DNA from: Wuchereria bancrofti
Lineage: Eukaryota > Nematoda > Chromadorea > Rhabditida > Onchocercidae
Direction of reading: 5' to 3'
Assembly: GCA_005281725.1 (NCBI GenBank)
Contig: SSBO01000003.1
Location: 10,723,251 to 10,787,250, forward strand
DNA length: 64,000 nucleotides
Positions 39,476-52,500 of this stretch are shown piece after piece. The notes under the pieces were generated by a model, which was not told the origin of the DNA, did no database searches, and worked only from the letters and a program-made list of their open reading frames with translations. A program made the translations under genes and the position numbers. Each line of letters opens with the position of its first letter. Position 1 is the stretch's first letter.

Positions 39476-40790
39476 TAACCATTTTCAATTAAATTTTTGC
39501 TGATATTTATTTTAAAACGGGTCGCAATTCGGTCATATCTGATGAATGCAATCGTTACATTTTATAAAATGATGAACCGTATTTCCGGTGTTGATCAATC
39601 ACTACGTATAATTATTATTTCTAATGCTCTTATTATTATCATCATTATTCCTACTGTTATTTATATTATTATTCTTATTATAGTTATAATTTGACGATGC
39701 ATTACCATCTTGATTCAATGATTCAAGCATTAAACTTGGACTGTAATGGAAATTTAATCATTTCAACTATTATTATTTTGATATGCAAATTGCAGTCATA
39801 CATAGAAGATTATTATAATAATTGCATCATAAACGATGCCAAAATAATTTGGAAAAGTTATTCTATTATGTAACAAAATCTTATGATTCACTATTTGTTA
39901 TATAAAAATGATTTAAATTTCACTAGAAATTAAATGCAAAAAAAACGGATAATTTGCTAGCAGCATTAATAAATTCCTCAATTTTTCAATTTAAAATTTT
40001 ACATATATTTTCAGTTTTTTGATATTTTATTATAATAAATTTTTTTATTATTCACTTTCTTACATAATTTTTTACCCTTTTAATATAAATTTACATAAAT
40101 TATTTTATTGTAATCAACAATAAAATAACTCTAAGTAAAATCATTCGATCTTGTAACTTTTAATTTCTACTTTTTTTTTTTAAATTTATAATTTGTTGCT
40201 CTCTATTCGTACCGCTATTTGCGCACACTTATTTCACGTCCTGCTTTTGTGTAAATTTCAAATTTCTGCAGCAGTATAAAAATCACTGAGTACATAGCAT
40301 ATCGGACTGACATATGTAAACGTGATCGTACGTCAAACAAATATAGTTAGTGCTTGAAAAGATGCAAAGCATATCAAATTGTCACATTATTTTTTCATAA
40401 TTTCTAATTAAGCTTAATTAGCGATAGTACGATGATGTCAAAAATTAATTTTAATCTTTAAAATACTCCAAAAGTTTTAAAAAAAAATTAATCTTTGAAA
40501 TATTCTTTTATGATCAAATTTATTTCCAATTTTCGAATTTCATAAGAAAAATGAAATAAATGATGAAAGTTTAAAAATGCAAAATTCAACATTTTTTCAG
40601 AAAAAAATTGTGCAAATTAATTATTACAATCAAAAAAATAGAAGGAAAAAGGATAAAATAAGTGAAACATTTAAAATTTCCACTTCATTATTGCTGTAAA
40701 TTTTTTTAATTGAAAATGCTTTAGTTGAAAATCCCAGAAATAAGACAGATGAAAACAAATAACGTAAGCTAATAGAAAATTCAAGAAGTC

Positions 40791-40814
40791 AGGTCACGTT
40801 TAATTCCTTGACCT
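40791..40814. promoter_or_regulatory. Inverted AGGTCA / TGACCT pair, 12-nt spacer
   Basis: AGGTCA at 40791-40796 and TGACCT at 40809-40814 form a perfect inverted pair of nuclear-receptor half-sites. The spacing is unusual for a classical dimer site, so this may be chance. Confidence 0.25.
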
Positions 40815-41716
40815 CTTTTTTGTGATGGGATCTAATTTGGAATGTATTGTCCATTTATGATTACCCAAAATCTATTTAAAAGACTGCTACCTAAATCAAA
40901 ACTAATTTAGCATTATAGAACGATAATTTTAATAGATTGAAAAGATAAGTGGAAGAAATTTCATTACGCTAAACTTATAGCTAATTTTAAAGTGTTAATT
41001 TGAAATTCAAAATTTATATTTAATTCAACGAAATGAAATGCTACAGAATATTGGATGATAAAAGTAACAAAATGAAATAAAAAAAATTAGAAAACGTTAA
41101 GCTTACATTAAAACATCAAATTTGTTATAAAATGCAGCTGTTAGATATTATAAATTGTTTTTATAGCTTTTTTAAGAAAAAAATTTTTAAAAATTTTTAA
41201 ATCATAGAAACATGCTTAATTAAAAGCCAAGTAATAATTAATGTATTTCTTAAAATTTGAAATAGTAATAATAATTGGATAGTCATTGCTCTTAATTTGA
41301 TTAAGAAAAAAGTATTTTAAATGAAATGCAAAAAAAAAATTCTCGAGTAACTTGTAAAACTAATAACATTTCATCACTAATCGATTTATTCTAATTTTAA
41401 ATTTGATTTAGCATTATTTTTCTTTTAATGAACAAAAATCATTTAAAAATTATTGATTTACTTGTAGCTGTAATTTATAAGTAATACATTTTTAAAAAGC
41501 ATAAAATTCATTAGAAATTAATGAATGTTAAGTCGATGAGAAATTAGTGTTATATTTTTTTTTCTAAAACTATTTTTTATTTTTTGTACAAAGAAATTTT
41601 TATAAATTATTTAAATTCATTTTTGCTTATAGCTGATAGCATTGATCAAAGTTTCGTATAATTCAATAAATCAAAAACTGTTTTTGCATATTTTATGCCA
41701 CTTTCTGTTTTTTTTT

Positions 41717-42010
41717 CCTCATTTCCAATATCATTTTGACAATTCAGCAAATTATAACTAAATTTCAATTTTTGATTTTTTGTTAAGCAGCCTTAAACTT
41801 AAACTTGTGATACGCTACGCTTTAAGCATCCATTATGTGTGCTATAAGAGAAAAATTTTCTTTTCATTAAATTTTTAAATATTTTGCACATTCTGCATTG
41901 CTTCCTCATTTCCAATATGATTTTAGTATTTCAGCAAATTGCAACTAGGCCTTAATCTTCAATTTTAAATTGAGCTTTGAGCCTATGACATGCTTTAGGC
42001 CTCATTCATA
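41717..42010. repeat. Diverged direct repeat, 187-nt offset
   Basis: CCTCATTTCCAATAT occurs at 41717 and 41904. Both copies are followed by ATTTT, a TTCAGCAAATT word, an ACTA word and, further on, ATGC/ACGC-TTTA-GC words. Two old copies of a roughly 110-nt sequence are inferred. Confidence 0.5.
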
Positions 42011-43844
42011 GGCCATTAGCCACTGCATACCGCCTTGTATCGACTAATGCACCCTTTCGAGATTCCTACTCTCCTTTTCATGATATAACAGCCAAACACA
42101 TCGCTCCTAGAAAATTTTTACCAATTTACTTTATTATACTTTACTTTACCTTACTTTTTTCTACAATGTTTTCTTCTCCTAAATCTCATTTCTACTTAAC
42201 TAGGAGAAAGAAAAAAAAACAGGAATGAACTTTTTTTAAATTCATCAAAAAACTAAAAATTTTTTTGGATAAGTTTAATTTGAATTCCATATAAAATCAA
42301 GTTGTTTTTTAATTTAGTTCATCAAATTTCTCTCTGTTATTGATCAGATTTTTAAATTGCAAATCTGATCAATTAATACATAATTTGAAGAAACATTTAT
42401 ATATTGTATATATCATTTATCATTCATCAATTTAATATCTACATTTTATAAAGATTTTTGTTGCGCGTTTTTTTTTTTCGCAAATTGTTTCTTATAGCAA
42501 ACAAAATGGAACATTTAAAAACGACAAAAATTTTATTTCGAAAATGTTAAAAAATGTAAAATTTTGCGATTAAATTTTTAAGGAAAAAACCAAAGGTAGA
42601 ATAAAATTGGTAATTTTAATATATTTCAACAAATCTACAAATATAAATGTACAAACAAACAAGAAAGAACGATTTGTAAAAAAGATAATTGCAAAAAAAG
42701 GAATAATGATAAAAAGGTAAGTGATAAAATATAGATCGTACTGTATTCAATTAATGTTGAATTATTGCTTCCAAATTTTTCACTTTTTTCAAGAAAAGTT
42801 TTTTTTTTTTTGATTTTTTCCTTTCGTTTATTATAAAACAACCTTAGTCATTTTAAATGATTCATAGCTTTCGCTACTAAATAAATCTTACAATTTTTAG
42901 GAAATAAAAAATTATTTTCCGAAAAAATTTTATGTTTAAAAAAGAGAACTTATCATTCACAATAATCTTACATTTGCTTCTAAAAATTTTTGTTGATTTG
43001 ATCAAATTTTTCCTACCCTTTAAAGTGATCAATCAGTAAAATTGTTCGAGAATTCTTCATTTTTTCTTCGTTTTGTATGGCTTTAACTGTTTATATTTTC
43101 TTTTTCCTTTTTTTTTGTTCATAGTTTTAAACGAATTTTAATTTGGGAAAAAATAAAACATATATTGTTGAGGTTCAACTGTTTTAGCATCTCTATCAAA
43201 AAATAAAATTGTAGTAAAAAAAACTTGTTGGAAGAGTGATGAAAAAATGAAAAAATTTGAATCGAAGATTTTATTTTTAATTATCATTATTTCAATAAAT
43301 AGAGGGAAAATATAAATAATTGCAAGTGAGGAATGAAATTTTGTTTGCCGAATGAAATGAAATGGTGCAAAAAAATCAAATGCGAAATGTGAATACAACA
43401 ACATTTGAATATTATATCTCGCTTTTAATTAAATCGTTTTTTTTTTAAATCTTAACAGACAAAATTGACATTATATTATTATCGACGATTGTATTAGGGT
43501 GGAAACAATATAAACAATAATAATAACTCAAATTAAAAAACGAAGAAGGTGTAAAAGTAAAATAATTTGAATAATATATCTTTGAAAATTTATTCCATAT
43601 TGCATAAATTAACAGCAATATCGATATTTCAAAAAGTTAATTCCCTTCTTTTCATTTTCAAATAGTCAACAAATCTGCATTATTATTTCCTTTCTTTTTT
43701 GTCCATAATTTTGAATTTAATTATCCTTTTTTTTTTTGTCTAACAAAATTAAATCTTTTAATTTAACAAAAATTCACATTTGCTGTTTTATGTTAATGTG
43801 ATTTGTAGTATATTACTAGCATTAATAATAAGCGATAATTTCAG

Positions 43845-43932
43845 AAAGTAACCATCGCCATGGATACAAAGCGATTCAGCTAGTAATCATCAATTCATCA
43901 ATACAACAATGCTTTCTTATCATTTCTAAACG
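43845..43932 (+). promoter_or_regulatory. 5' leader of four-pass gene with two short uORFs
   Basis: Begins after an ATTTCAG acceptor and holds two short ORFs (MDTKRFS and MLSYHF) before the main ATG. Confidence 0.4.
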
Positions 43933-46900
43933 ATGTTAACGAGGCCGAGAGAGAGAATCCTTCTTTTCCTCTACTTTACTTCTGTAGTAAGTTTAATGTT
44001 CATTTCGTGGACAGTGCAATCAATGGTGCTGGGTGCAAGTCCTTCTATTATTTGCTATACAAGGTTAATAATAATAATAATAAAAGTAACAGTAGCGCCA
44101 GAGGTAAAAATAAAAGTTGTATAGGTTGGTATAGAAACAATTATTAACAGTAATGATAGTAATAATAATGCTAATTTTAATAATGTGAAATGATGACAAT
44201 AATAATAATCATAATTATTATTAGTATGATTATAGTAATAATAATGATATTAACATTAATAATAATTGCCCAAAATTTAAGAATAAAAGTTTTATAATCT
44301 GTTATGAAAGCACTATATAACAATAATAGGATTTTTTAATAATACTGACAATATCAGTAATGAAAACAATAATAATAATAATGATAATAATATTAATAGT
44401 AACAAAAACAATAACGATAATAATAACACTAATAAATAATGCAACAATAGCAATGATAAGGAAAATGACATTGTATGTGTTAATGGCAATACTATAATGA
44501 TAGTAATAGTGGTAATAATGTTAACAGCAGTAATAACATTAACAGAAATAGTAATAACAACATTTAACGATAATTATTGCGATTTAAATTTTTTTGACGG
44601 CTTAACTCATATTAATAAAAAACACTGGCTGTAGTTATTAATGATAATGATGGAGAAAATTGATATTGAGTGATAAAACAATGATAACACTTAGTATAAA
44701 TGCTACCACAGCCTAACGATATTTATTGCAGTGGTGAGTGAAGCATTTATTTAGATGAAAGAAGAAAAAAAATTAATTACTCTTAATAGCTGAGCCTCAT
44801 CAAGATGTAACTATTAATATTTGAAACTAGAAAAATTTTAATTTCTTATAACGGAATTATCATCATTTGCTCCTTTTTTTGTTTTTTTTGCTTTTTTTGG
44901 CGTGTGTAATTATACTTTAAAAAAAGTCTGAAATGGATGGTTTTATTGAAATTAATATCTATTATCTATTATTGGTTTAAATTAAACAAAAAGCAAATTA
45001 AAATAATTGAATTCAAATTGAGAATTGAAAAATTAAAATATTAACATTGTCAATTTTTGTTAATTATTGCCATTAACAAGGTAAGCATTATTACAAATAA
45101 AAATGTTTAAAAATGTTTAAATATTAATTTGAACGAAATTATTAGCTTTTATAAAAATGATTCATTGAATCAAAATATTTGCTTTAATAGTTACTTTGCC
45201 TTTCATCCCTCTTTTTTTTATCATACTTAAGTTATATATATTTTCTCTGTATCTATGACACAATATTTTATGTAAATTTGATTGTAAACAGAAAGCGGAA
45301 ATGATCTAAGATGTATTTATTGCTCTGATAGCAATAAAAAAATTTTTGCGTTTTTTTCTCTTTTCATTTAGTTAGTAAACATCTTTTCAAAAAACGAAAA
45401 AATGGATGAATTTTTCATTTAATAAGAAATTTTATGATTTTATGTTAAATATAATTTGTTGTATTTACCGTTTACTTCTTTTTTCAAGAATATTTTGCAT
45501 ATTATTTGTACATTTTCTTATTTTCTTTTTTTTGAGCATTACATAAAAATTGTCAGCGAGAAAAATAAGAATGTTATAAAGTATGATAATTGTAAATTGT
45601 AATTGGTTTTCAAACTAAATTTTATGTGACATTTTAAGTTGTAAGTAATTCTCAGTCTGCTATTGATAACATTTCAAATGCATTTTTTTAATTAATTAAT
45701 ATGGAGCAGTTCATTTTTGAAGTATTAATTCAGGAAATTGATAATAAAGTATAATTGAACTGTAATTTTATGTCTAGGATGATATATTACACGTAAAAAT
45801 ACTTTTTTCTTTTTTTTTTTTGTTGATTTAATTGCTTAGGAAAATATATTAATTTCAAAAAAATATGCGTAAAATAATTGAATTGAAATAAATAGTGTCA
45901 ACACAATTTCTACTTCAGGAATAAAATTATTTTAAGAATTGCAAAAACAAAAAAAGTATACGGAAGTATCCGATATTACGAATTTAAACTAAGTGGTGGA
46001 AGAACTTAAGTTGAGATGATAGACTGAAATGCAATAAGCTACTTAAATGAATATTATCATCTTTCATTACTAAACAACAGTTTTAATCAAAAATTAATAA
46101 TAGCTTATTTTGTTAATTTAATTATTTAAGAAATTTTAAAATATATAGAGTAAAAAATAAAATAAGACAACATCGACACTGATAAAAAAAGACAATTCTT
46201 GATTAATAAAGCTTAAAAGGTCAATTCAAGCTTAAAACTTTATCAATTCAACAAATCTAATTACTACTTGTTCATGTCAAGATTGATCAAAATGTTTATT
46301 AAACTGTAAAATGTTTAATGTAATTTTATTTGATAACTTTTTAAAGTAATATTATTACAGTAAGAAGAAGAGCAGTTTTATTGTAATTAATGCTGTTAAA
46401 TTAACATTCAACTTCAGATTTTATCACTTTTGCTCTGTTACTACTCTGGAATTTATTGTCTCTATTCAAAATGCCTGCCATCTTGGCTAGCCATGAACCG
46501 CCAACGTGTTCAGGTCATTATTTTCTTCTGCTCTTAATTAATTTGACCCTCTAATCCTTATAATCATACAGTCATCATATTCATAATCATTAATCATTAT
46601 AAGCTACTCATAATCTCCAATAATCATCATTTATTCATAATCACTAATGAAATCATTATATTCATGATCATAATTATCGATTTAACCACTATATTCACAT
46701 TCATAATATTCAATTTAATCATTACAATCATACAATCACCATTGATTACAGTCACACTCATAATAAGTGACCAATATATTTATGCCAATGATAAGTGATC
46801 ACGATATCAATATTCGTAATCAATAGTTGTGAGAGTTATGTTTACGACAATCGTTATCACTACCATAATAATGTTACTGTTATAATAATAATATTATTAT

Positions 46901-48104
46901 TATCATTATTATTATTATTATCATTATTATTATTGTTGTTATTATAAATAATATTGCGCTGCTAATATTTCAAGAATTATAAAAATGCACGCTATATTTG
47001 TTGAAATTCGCAATATTCTTTCTTCTTTTCAATTTGCACTTATTATTATCGTCTTAGTGAATTATATTGAGTTCTATTTCCGGTTTTCGCATTTCAGGAA
47101 AACGGACAATTCGTAGAAGACGCAAGAAGTAAAATGAGAATAAAAAATGAAAATGACACAGCAAGTAGCTACCAAATATTTGAATTATTTGTAATATGTA
47201 CAGCAACATTTATCCTATTATTATCACTTATTTGGTTACTTGCTAATTCAATATTTAAAAATGCTGAAATTAGACAGACGTACGGTAGATTTGTAAGTTT
47301 GTTTGTTTCCTCTCAAAAAAATAAAAGAAATAAAAATAAATTCAAAAAGAGGACAAAAAAGAAAATTTAGAGTGATTGGAAAAGATGAAAATAGTGGAAT
47401 AAATGAAAAAAATAATTGTATTAATTATTTGTTATTTTTTATAATTTTTGAACTAATTAAATTGACTGAGTACAAATTAAAATAATCGGAAACTATTATA
47501 TGTTATTATTTTACTTCCAATTTAATTAATGCGTAATTTTGATTGCAAAATTGAGATGTTAGATGTTAAGTAAGGAAAAAAGAAATTTACGCAATATGAT
47601 TTAAATATTTTTCAAGATCAAATTTTATAGAAATAATAATATTTTAACATATAATGCAATTAAATTTAATCTGATAGCTAAAAGTTTTTGAAAATTTTAA
47701 TTGCTTTTATTTTAAAGTTTATTTGAAAATTTAAAAAAAAAGAAAAAAACTTATCCAACTTTATAACTGTTAAAATAATTGCCAGAAAAAAGTGAAAATT
47801 TTAAAAATTAAAAAGAAAACAAATATATTATCAGGAAATGCCAACTGCTGTTATATGCTCATTATTTGCTGGAATTTGCGCTGTCACCGAATTTCATTAT
47901 TCCATCGATTATTCATTCTTGCATTGGAGTGATAAATGGACATTCGCTGCTGTAAGAATATTTTATTTTATTATCTATTATAAAAATTATTAAAAAATTT
48001 AAAAATCTGTTTTCTCATTTTCAAAATATTTAATGTGCAATTTTCAGATTGATGCAACAGCGCTATCGCTTTTGCATGCAATTATTGCATTTGCTTTACA
48101 TTAA
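43933..48104 (+). CDS. Four-pass membrane protein, unknown function
   Basis: Five-exon model: 43933-43986, 46418-46513, 47098-47292, 47835-47951, 48048-48104. Every junction is phase 0, and it gives 172 residues. The first donor is a consensus GTAAGTTT. Joining exons 1 and 2 builds one continuous helix (ILLFLYFTSV + ILSLLLCYYSGIYC). Other helices are FVICTATFILLLSLIWLL, TAVICSLFAGICAV and a C-terminal DATALSLLHAIIAFALH. Charged loops with a basic stretch lie between helices 1 and 2. Topology and size resemble MARVEL- or tetraspan-type proteins, but I recognise no signature. The last three exons are firm. Exons 1-2 depend on phase and hydropathy; exon 1 could instead run on to 44062, and exon 2 is also open in another frame. 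Confidence 0.6.
44067..44560. repeat. AAT-rich imperfect microsatellite array
   Basis: About 500 nt dominated by AAT/ATA/GTA/ACA trinucleotide words, inside the first intron of the four-pass gene. Confidence 0.8.
46557..46950. repeat. ATCATTA-type repeat, then TTA microsatellite
   Basis: Words such as ATAATCATTA and TCATAATC recur from about 46557 to 46830. A purer ATT/TTA run follows at about 46857-46950, between exons 2 and 3 of the four-pass gene. Confidence 0.75.
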
Positions 48105-49517
48105 TTGGATGACTAATGAATTTTTAAAAAAAAAATGCAAATTGTAATTATTAAGTTTCTTTTTTTTTTGTGCAAATAAATTTGTAAAATTTCCGTTTTT
48201 TTTTTTTTTGGCTTAAAATGATTGTTATTGTTATTATGAAGAATCTTTGCTATATAATAGTATCAGCTAAAATATTTAGTAGTATCGCGATACTATTAAA
48301 CGATACAATGCTAAGAGTTTGTATGATAATATTAACACTTACAAATCAGAAATTTTTCAAATGCAATTTTTCCTTCTCAATTTGATTTGTTAAAAATGAA
48401 ACAAGAATTTATCACTTACTGATGATAATAATACATTATGAATTAAATGGAATACCTTTAAATGTTAATTTCAAAATGAACGATACACAAATTTTTAAAA
48501 AATGATGTGTCAACAAGCTAATAATAATGTCTTAACGAAATAATATTATTTTCGAAATGGATTCAACAGATCTTTTAATAAGTTATAGCAATTTGTCTAA
48601 TTTATTTAATTAGCTTAATATCTTTTTGCATTTCGATTATGTGCCTTCTTTCTTCTGTTTTGTTAAAATAAATTCGTGAAATCTTTTTTTTTTTTTCGTT
48701 TGTTTGAAGCAAATGATTATCGTTGTTGTGAAGAAGCTGCTACATTTGCCAATTGGGAACAATTTTATCGAAATGACAAAAAAAAATTTGGAATTTATGT
48801 AAAGCATATAAACTTTTCAACGATAATTGTAATTGTAATAGTTAAGAAATGAAAGTAAGCATTATGCTTCACCAATAAAATATCTCATGCAGTTACAAAT
48901 GCATGAAAATCTTTTGTACTTTTGAACACAACAATAATATGAATGATACTTTCAAATGAACAACAGTAAACAATATAAGTATCATTACCCGTAACAGAAA
49001 TGAAATTTAACATGTAAAAAAGAAGCACAAAATTTAATCTTTTCAAGAGAAAAGAAAAACAAGAAAAAATTACAGAAAACATAATATTTATGCAGTTTAT
49101 TATTGGCCATTCGAATTTATCAAAAATGCCATCAAATGGATAAATGTATATATTAGGATAAATTGAACAAATGGTATTCAATATTTTTTCAGTTATATTA
49201 GAGTAACTGTCATATTTTTCGATATGAGCACAAAAAATTCAATATCTTTCCCAAAAAAGAAAAAAAAAATATTTTAAAAGAACGGTGAGGTCAAGAAAAT
49301 AACAGATTGATAATAAAGGGTAGAGGTAAAGCAAAAGATCAGCCATATTTGCTATGTATCATTTCCAATACCACTCAATTACTCGATGGTATGCATGCAT
49401 GTTAACTAATGAATGATGGTAACATCCGTATGCTAGTTACACTGATAGAGAGATTCATTTTAAAAGTTAAAATGATGAAAGACATAAAACATATTCAGTT
49501 AAAACAAATAAAAATTA
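48105..49517. other. Convergent intergenic region
   Basis: 3' ends of the four-pass gene (+) and DONSON (-) face each other here. No exon was recognised. Poly-T and poly-A tracts are present, and the DNA becomes less A+T-rich toward the right. Confidence 0.5.
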
Positions 49518-52500
49518 CTATTTGAAGAAAGAGCCAAGACGAAATTCAAAACTGCTAAAATTTGCCATTTCATCAAGACCAGCTGCGTCATTCATTCCTG
49601 GACATTTGAAACGGCCACTTATTTGACCAATGATGGAGGTTTCTTGGTCTAACTTTGAGTTATGCCGAAGAAAATTTTCCAACTGTAAATAAGATTTTTA
49701 AAAAATGTACGATTTACAATAACTTAATAATCTCATTCTTTTCAATATCAGTAACAGTTACAAACACTATAAAGACCCACCATTGCAATCATATGAGGCA
49801 TAATAGGACCATTCTCCCATTCACAGACGTAAAAATCAGCACCATCCTTTGTAAAATCTCGATATTGACACTGAAAAATTATTGGTCAGTTACAAGATAA
49901 AAATCTCGAAATGCTTTAAAAATAGTTGAAAATTGACAAACAAATATATTTACTTTCAAATTTTTCAGTACTGCGTTTAGAAATGGTTGTCTTGCCAAAA
50001 GCGTAGGTGGAAAGCCAGCTTGTGGCCCAGTAGCAACGCGTCCAAAGTTCGATGTAGTCATCATGTTATAAAGAGCCTTAAGATATCATAAATTACAAAA
50101 CAGAAACCTATACTAACAAATATTTCTAAAGTTTTCAAAATGAAGAATATGAAATGAAAATCAGAGTTACCGCAATGCTATCTAAGTCCTTTAACACAAT
50201 TGCACTTTTCTTATTTTCATCTGTAAAATCTGGATCCAATGAGAATGAACGTTCGTAATCAAGTGAATGATTTGACATCACTGATTTACTGCAAGGCAGA
50301 TTTCTTATGAAAAATGTTTGAAAATACTGAAAAGACGTGAATTCCATAGTACCGTTAATAAGTATGAATTTTTTGGCAGTTTTATATAACTTTTTTCTTT
50401 GGAAAAATCAATTTTCCAACTTCATTCAGAAAGCTCTAGAAATAAAACAGCCAATTATCAAATATTACTTTCGCGTAATTTTTAGGGTTTTCCTCGGAGA
50501 AATACCTATTCCTCTCAGCCATTCATCATTGTCCGTATCATTCGAGCTGTTTAGGTCATCCGGACTGAAATAAAATTTGTAGAAAGAATGTGACTAAATA
50601 ATAAATAAATATAGCCCAATAAAATAATCAAAGAATAGGATGTATGCAGACAGTAAATTGGTGAGTATCACGTGAATACTATGCTGCAGTTCAATATACT
50701 GTTATTTCTTTTCAATATTTTAATAGGTTTCAATTAATTCTTGTCCATTTAATCTCTCTACTCTCTTTTCATTAATTTAAACCTGTAAAGACCATAGAAC
50801 AGTTAAATATGACTAAGATATTTTTTACGAAATAAATATGCAATACCTTTCGCTTCCCTTGTCATTTTTTTCTTTTTTTCTTTTCCCATCGTTATCAACT
50901 TGATTTTCCTTCGAATCGCTTATTAGAATGAAATCGTCACGCTTTCCAGAAAGTGAGCCGTCTGATGATATCCATGACTGCTCCTTCTTGTTATCAGAAA
51001 TTAATGGTGGCTGACTCTGGGTAGTATCCAGCAAACTATTATCATTCAGAATGGAATGCCTGGATGATGAATATCGTGAATGACGAAGTGGCATCGAATA
51101 TTTTATACCTAAAACTACAACGTTTTACTGAATAGTAAACTGAAAAAGATACCTGTTCAACAATGCAAATCTTAAAATTTTCTCCAGCAAAATTTAAAAC
51201 CAACACTGATTTAAAATACATGAAAAAAGAAGCATTAGGGGTTAAAGGTTAAAACTAAAGTGCAAACAAAAATTACCGTCTTCTCGCAGCTGTTGACGAA
51301 ATCCATATGTTGTAGGTGTTATAACAACCTGGAAATTATATTTTTCATCGCTTTTGCTCAAATTCTCATCCATTTCAACAATGCTTTTTGGAGTCTTCCA
51401 AAATAATATCGTATATGTTGGACAACAAGCGTAAAAGTATTGTCGCTTTCCAAATCGCCATGAATGATAGAGTTGTTCAAGTGATAAAAACCTATAGAAA
51501 TATAAAATTAAATTATTTAAAATTTCCACTCTATTGATATAGAGTTTTATTAAAAGAATAATCGAAAATTAAATATTTTAAAAATCTTCGCTAATAATTG
51601 GCCTAACTGTACCATTGCATAGTTAGTGCTTGAACCAGTGGATCACCGAGTGTATGTAAACTTGGCACAACAGGATTTCGTACACCTACCAACCGAGAGT
51701 CATTATCCAAACGTGGAAATGATGGTTGCCAGGCTAAATCCGGAAACTGCCAATAAAGAGTGCAGGCTAGAAATTTAGATAAATCGCTCACCGACCTCTC
51801 AGTTGTTTCCATAGCTATCTGAAATATCACATTTATTTAAAAATATCACATCGTTATTTTATCTTGGCAAAAATAAGCTATGCGTAACTGACCAATCATT
51901 ATCTTCTTTATTTTCAAGTTCAGATAGTTCCAGAAGATGCCAAAATAAAAATGCTAGAATATTCAAGAAAGATAAAAACTAAAAAATAAGATAATGTAAA
52001 ATAAAAAATGAAAAAATTATTAACACTAATCTATAAATAAGTATCAGCATAGAAGATGAACTTCTGTGAATTTAAAAAAGTAAATTTTTCTTCAAATTCA
52101 TTTGAAATTGATAAGCAGTAGAACTTATGGCAAACTATAAATGCTAAACAGTCAAGTAATCAAGCATAATAATTTAATTAGCTATTGATTATGCCGTTAA
52201 ATAGAACTGATAGTTTTAAATTGTTTACATCTTACTTCATTAGCTCCAGTCTGTAACGAACAAAACAACTTGATTGCATCGTCATAAGCTGCTGAAATTT
52301 GAAAAAGAAAAATTAATGTTACTGAAAGGGGAATTACATCAGGAAAGTGGATCATCTAAATCCTTTTTTTTTTACTCTGTTTCAATTTCAAAAGTTAACT
52401 TCTCTTCTATGAATTTTCAAATTCTCGAAAAAATTTGGAGAAATGTACGGCCATATATAAACTAAGGAATTGAATAGTCAGGAATCAATCAATCAACACG

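Larger units (their letters stand above)
33680..43844. other. Long A+T-rich intergenic interval
   Basis: About 10 kb without a supportable gene. It contains a purine-rich tract (34045-34120), nuclear-receptor-like sites (35457-35470, 39043-39051, 40791-40814), an ATG/ATA-rich microsatellite (about 39360-39475), a diverged direct repeat (41717-42010) and a small less A+T-rich patch at 37385-37485. It separates the divergent fusogen-like and four-pass genes, so it must hold both promoters. Confidence 0.5.

Noticed and set aside
39497..39873. Two consecutive plus-strand open frames in the desert
   Set aside because: Mostly Ile/Asn/Tyr from ATT/AAT repeats, with no splice structure and no protein-like composition.
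44000..44062. Exon 1 of the four-pass gene extended to CYTR before GTTAAT
   Set aside because: It would leave phase 2, which hits a stop in every candidate next exon. The consensus donor at 43987 gives phase 0.
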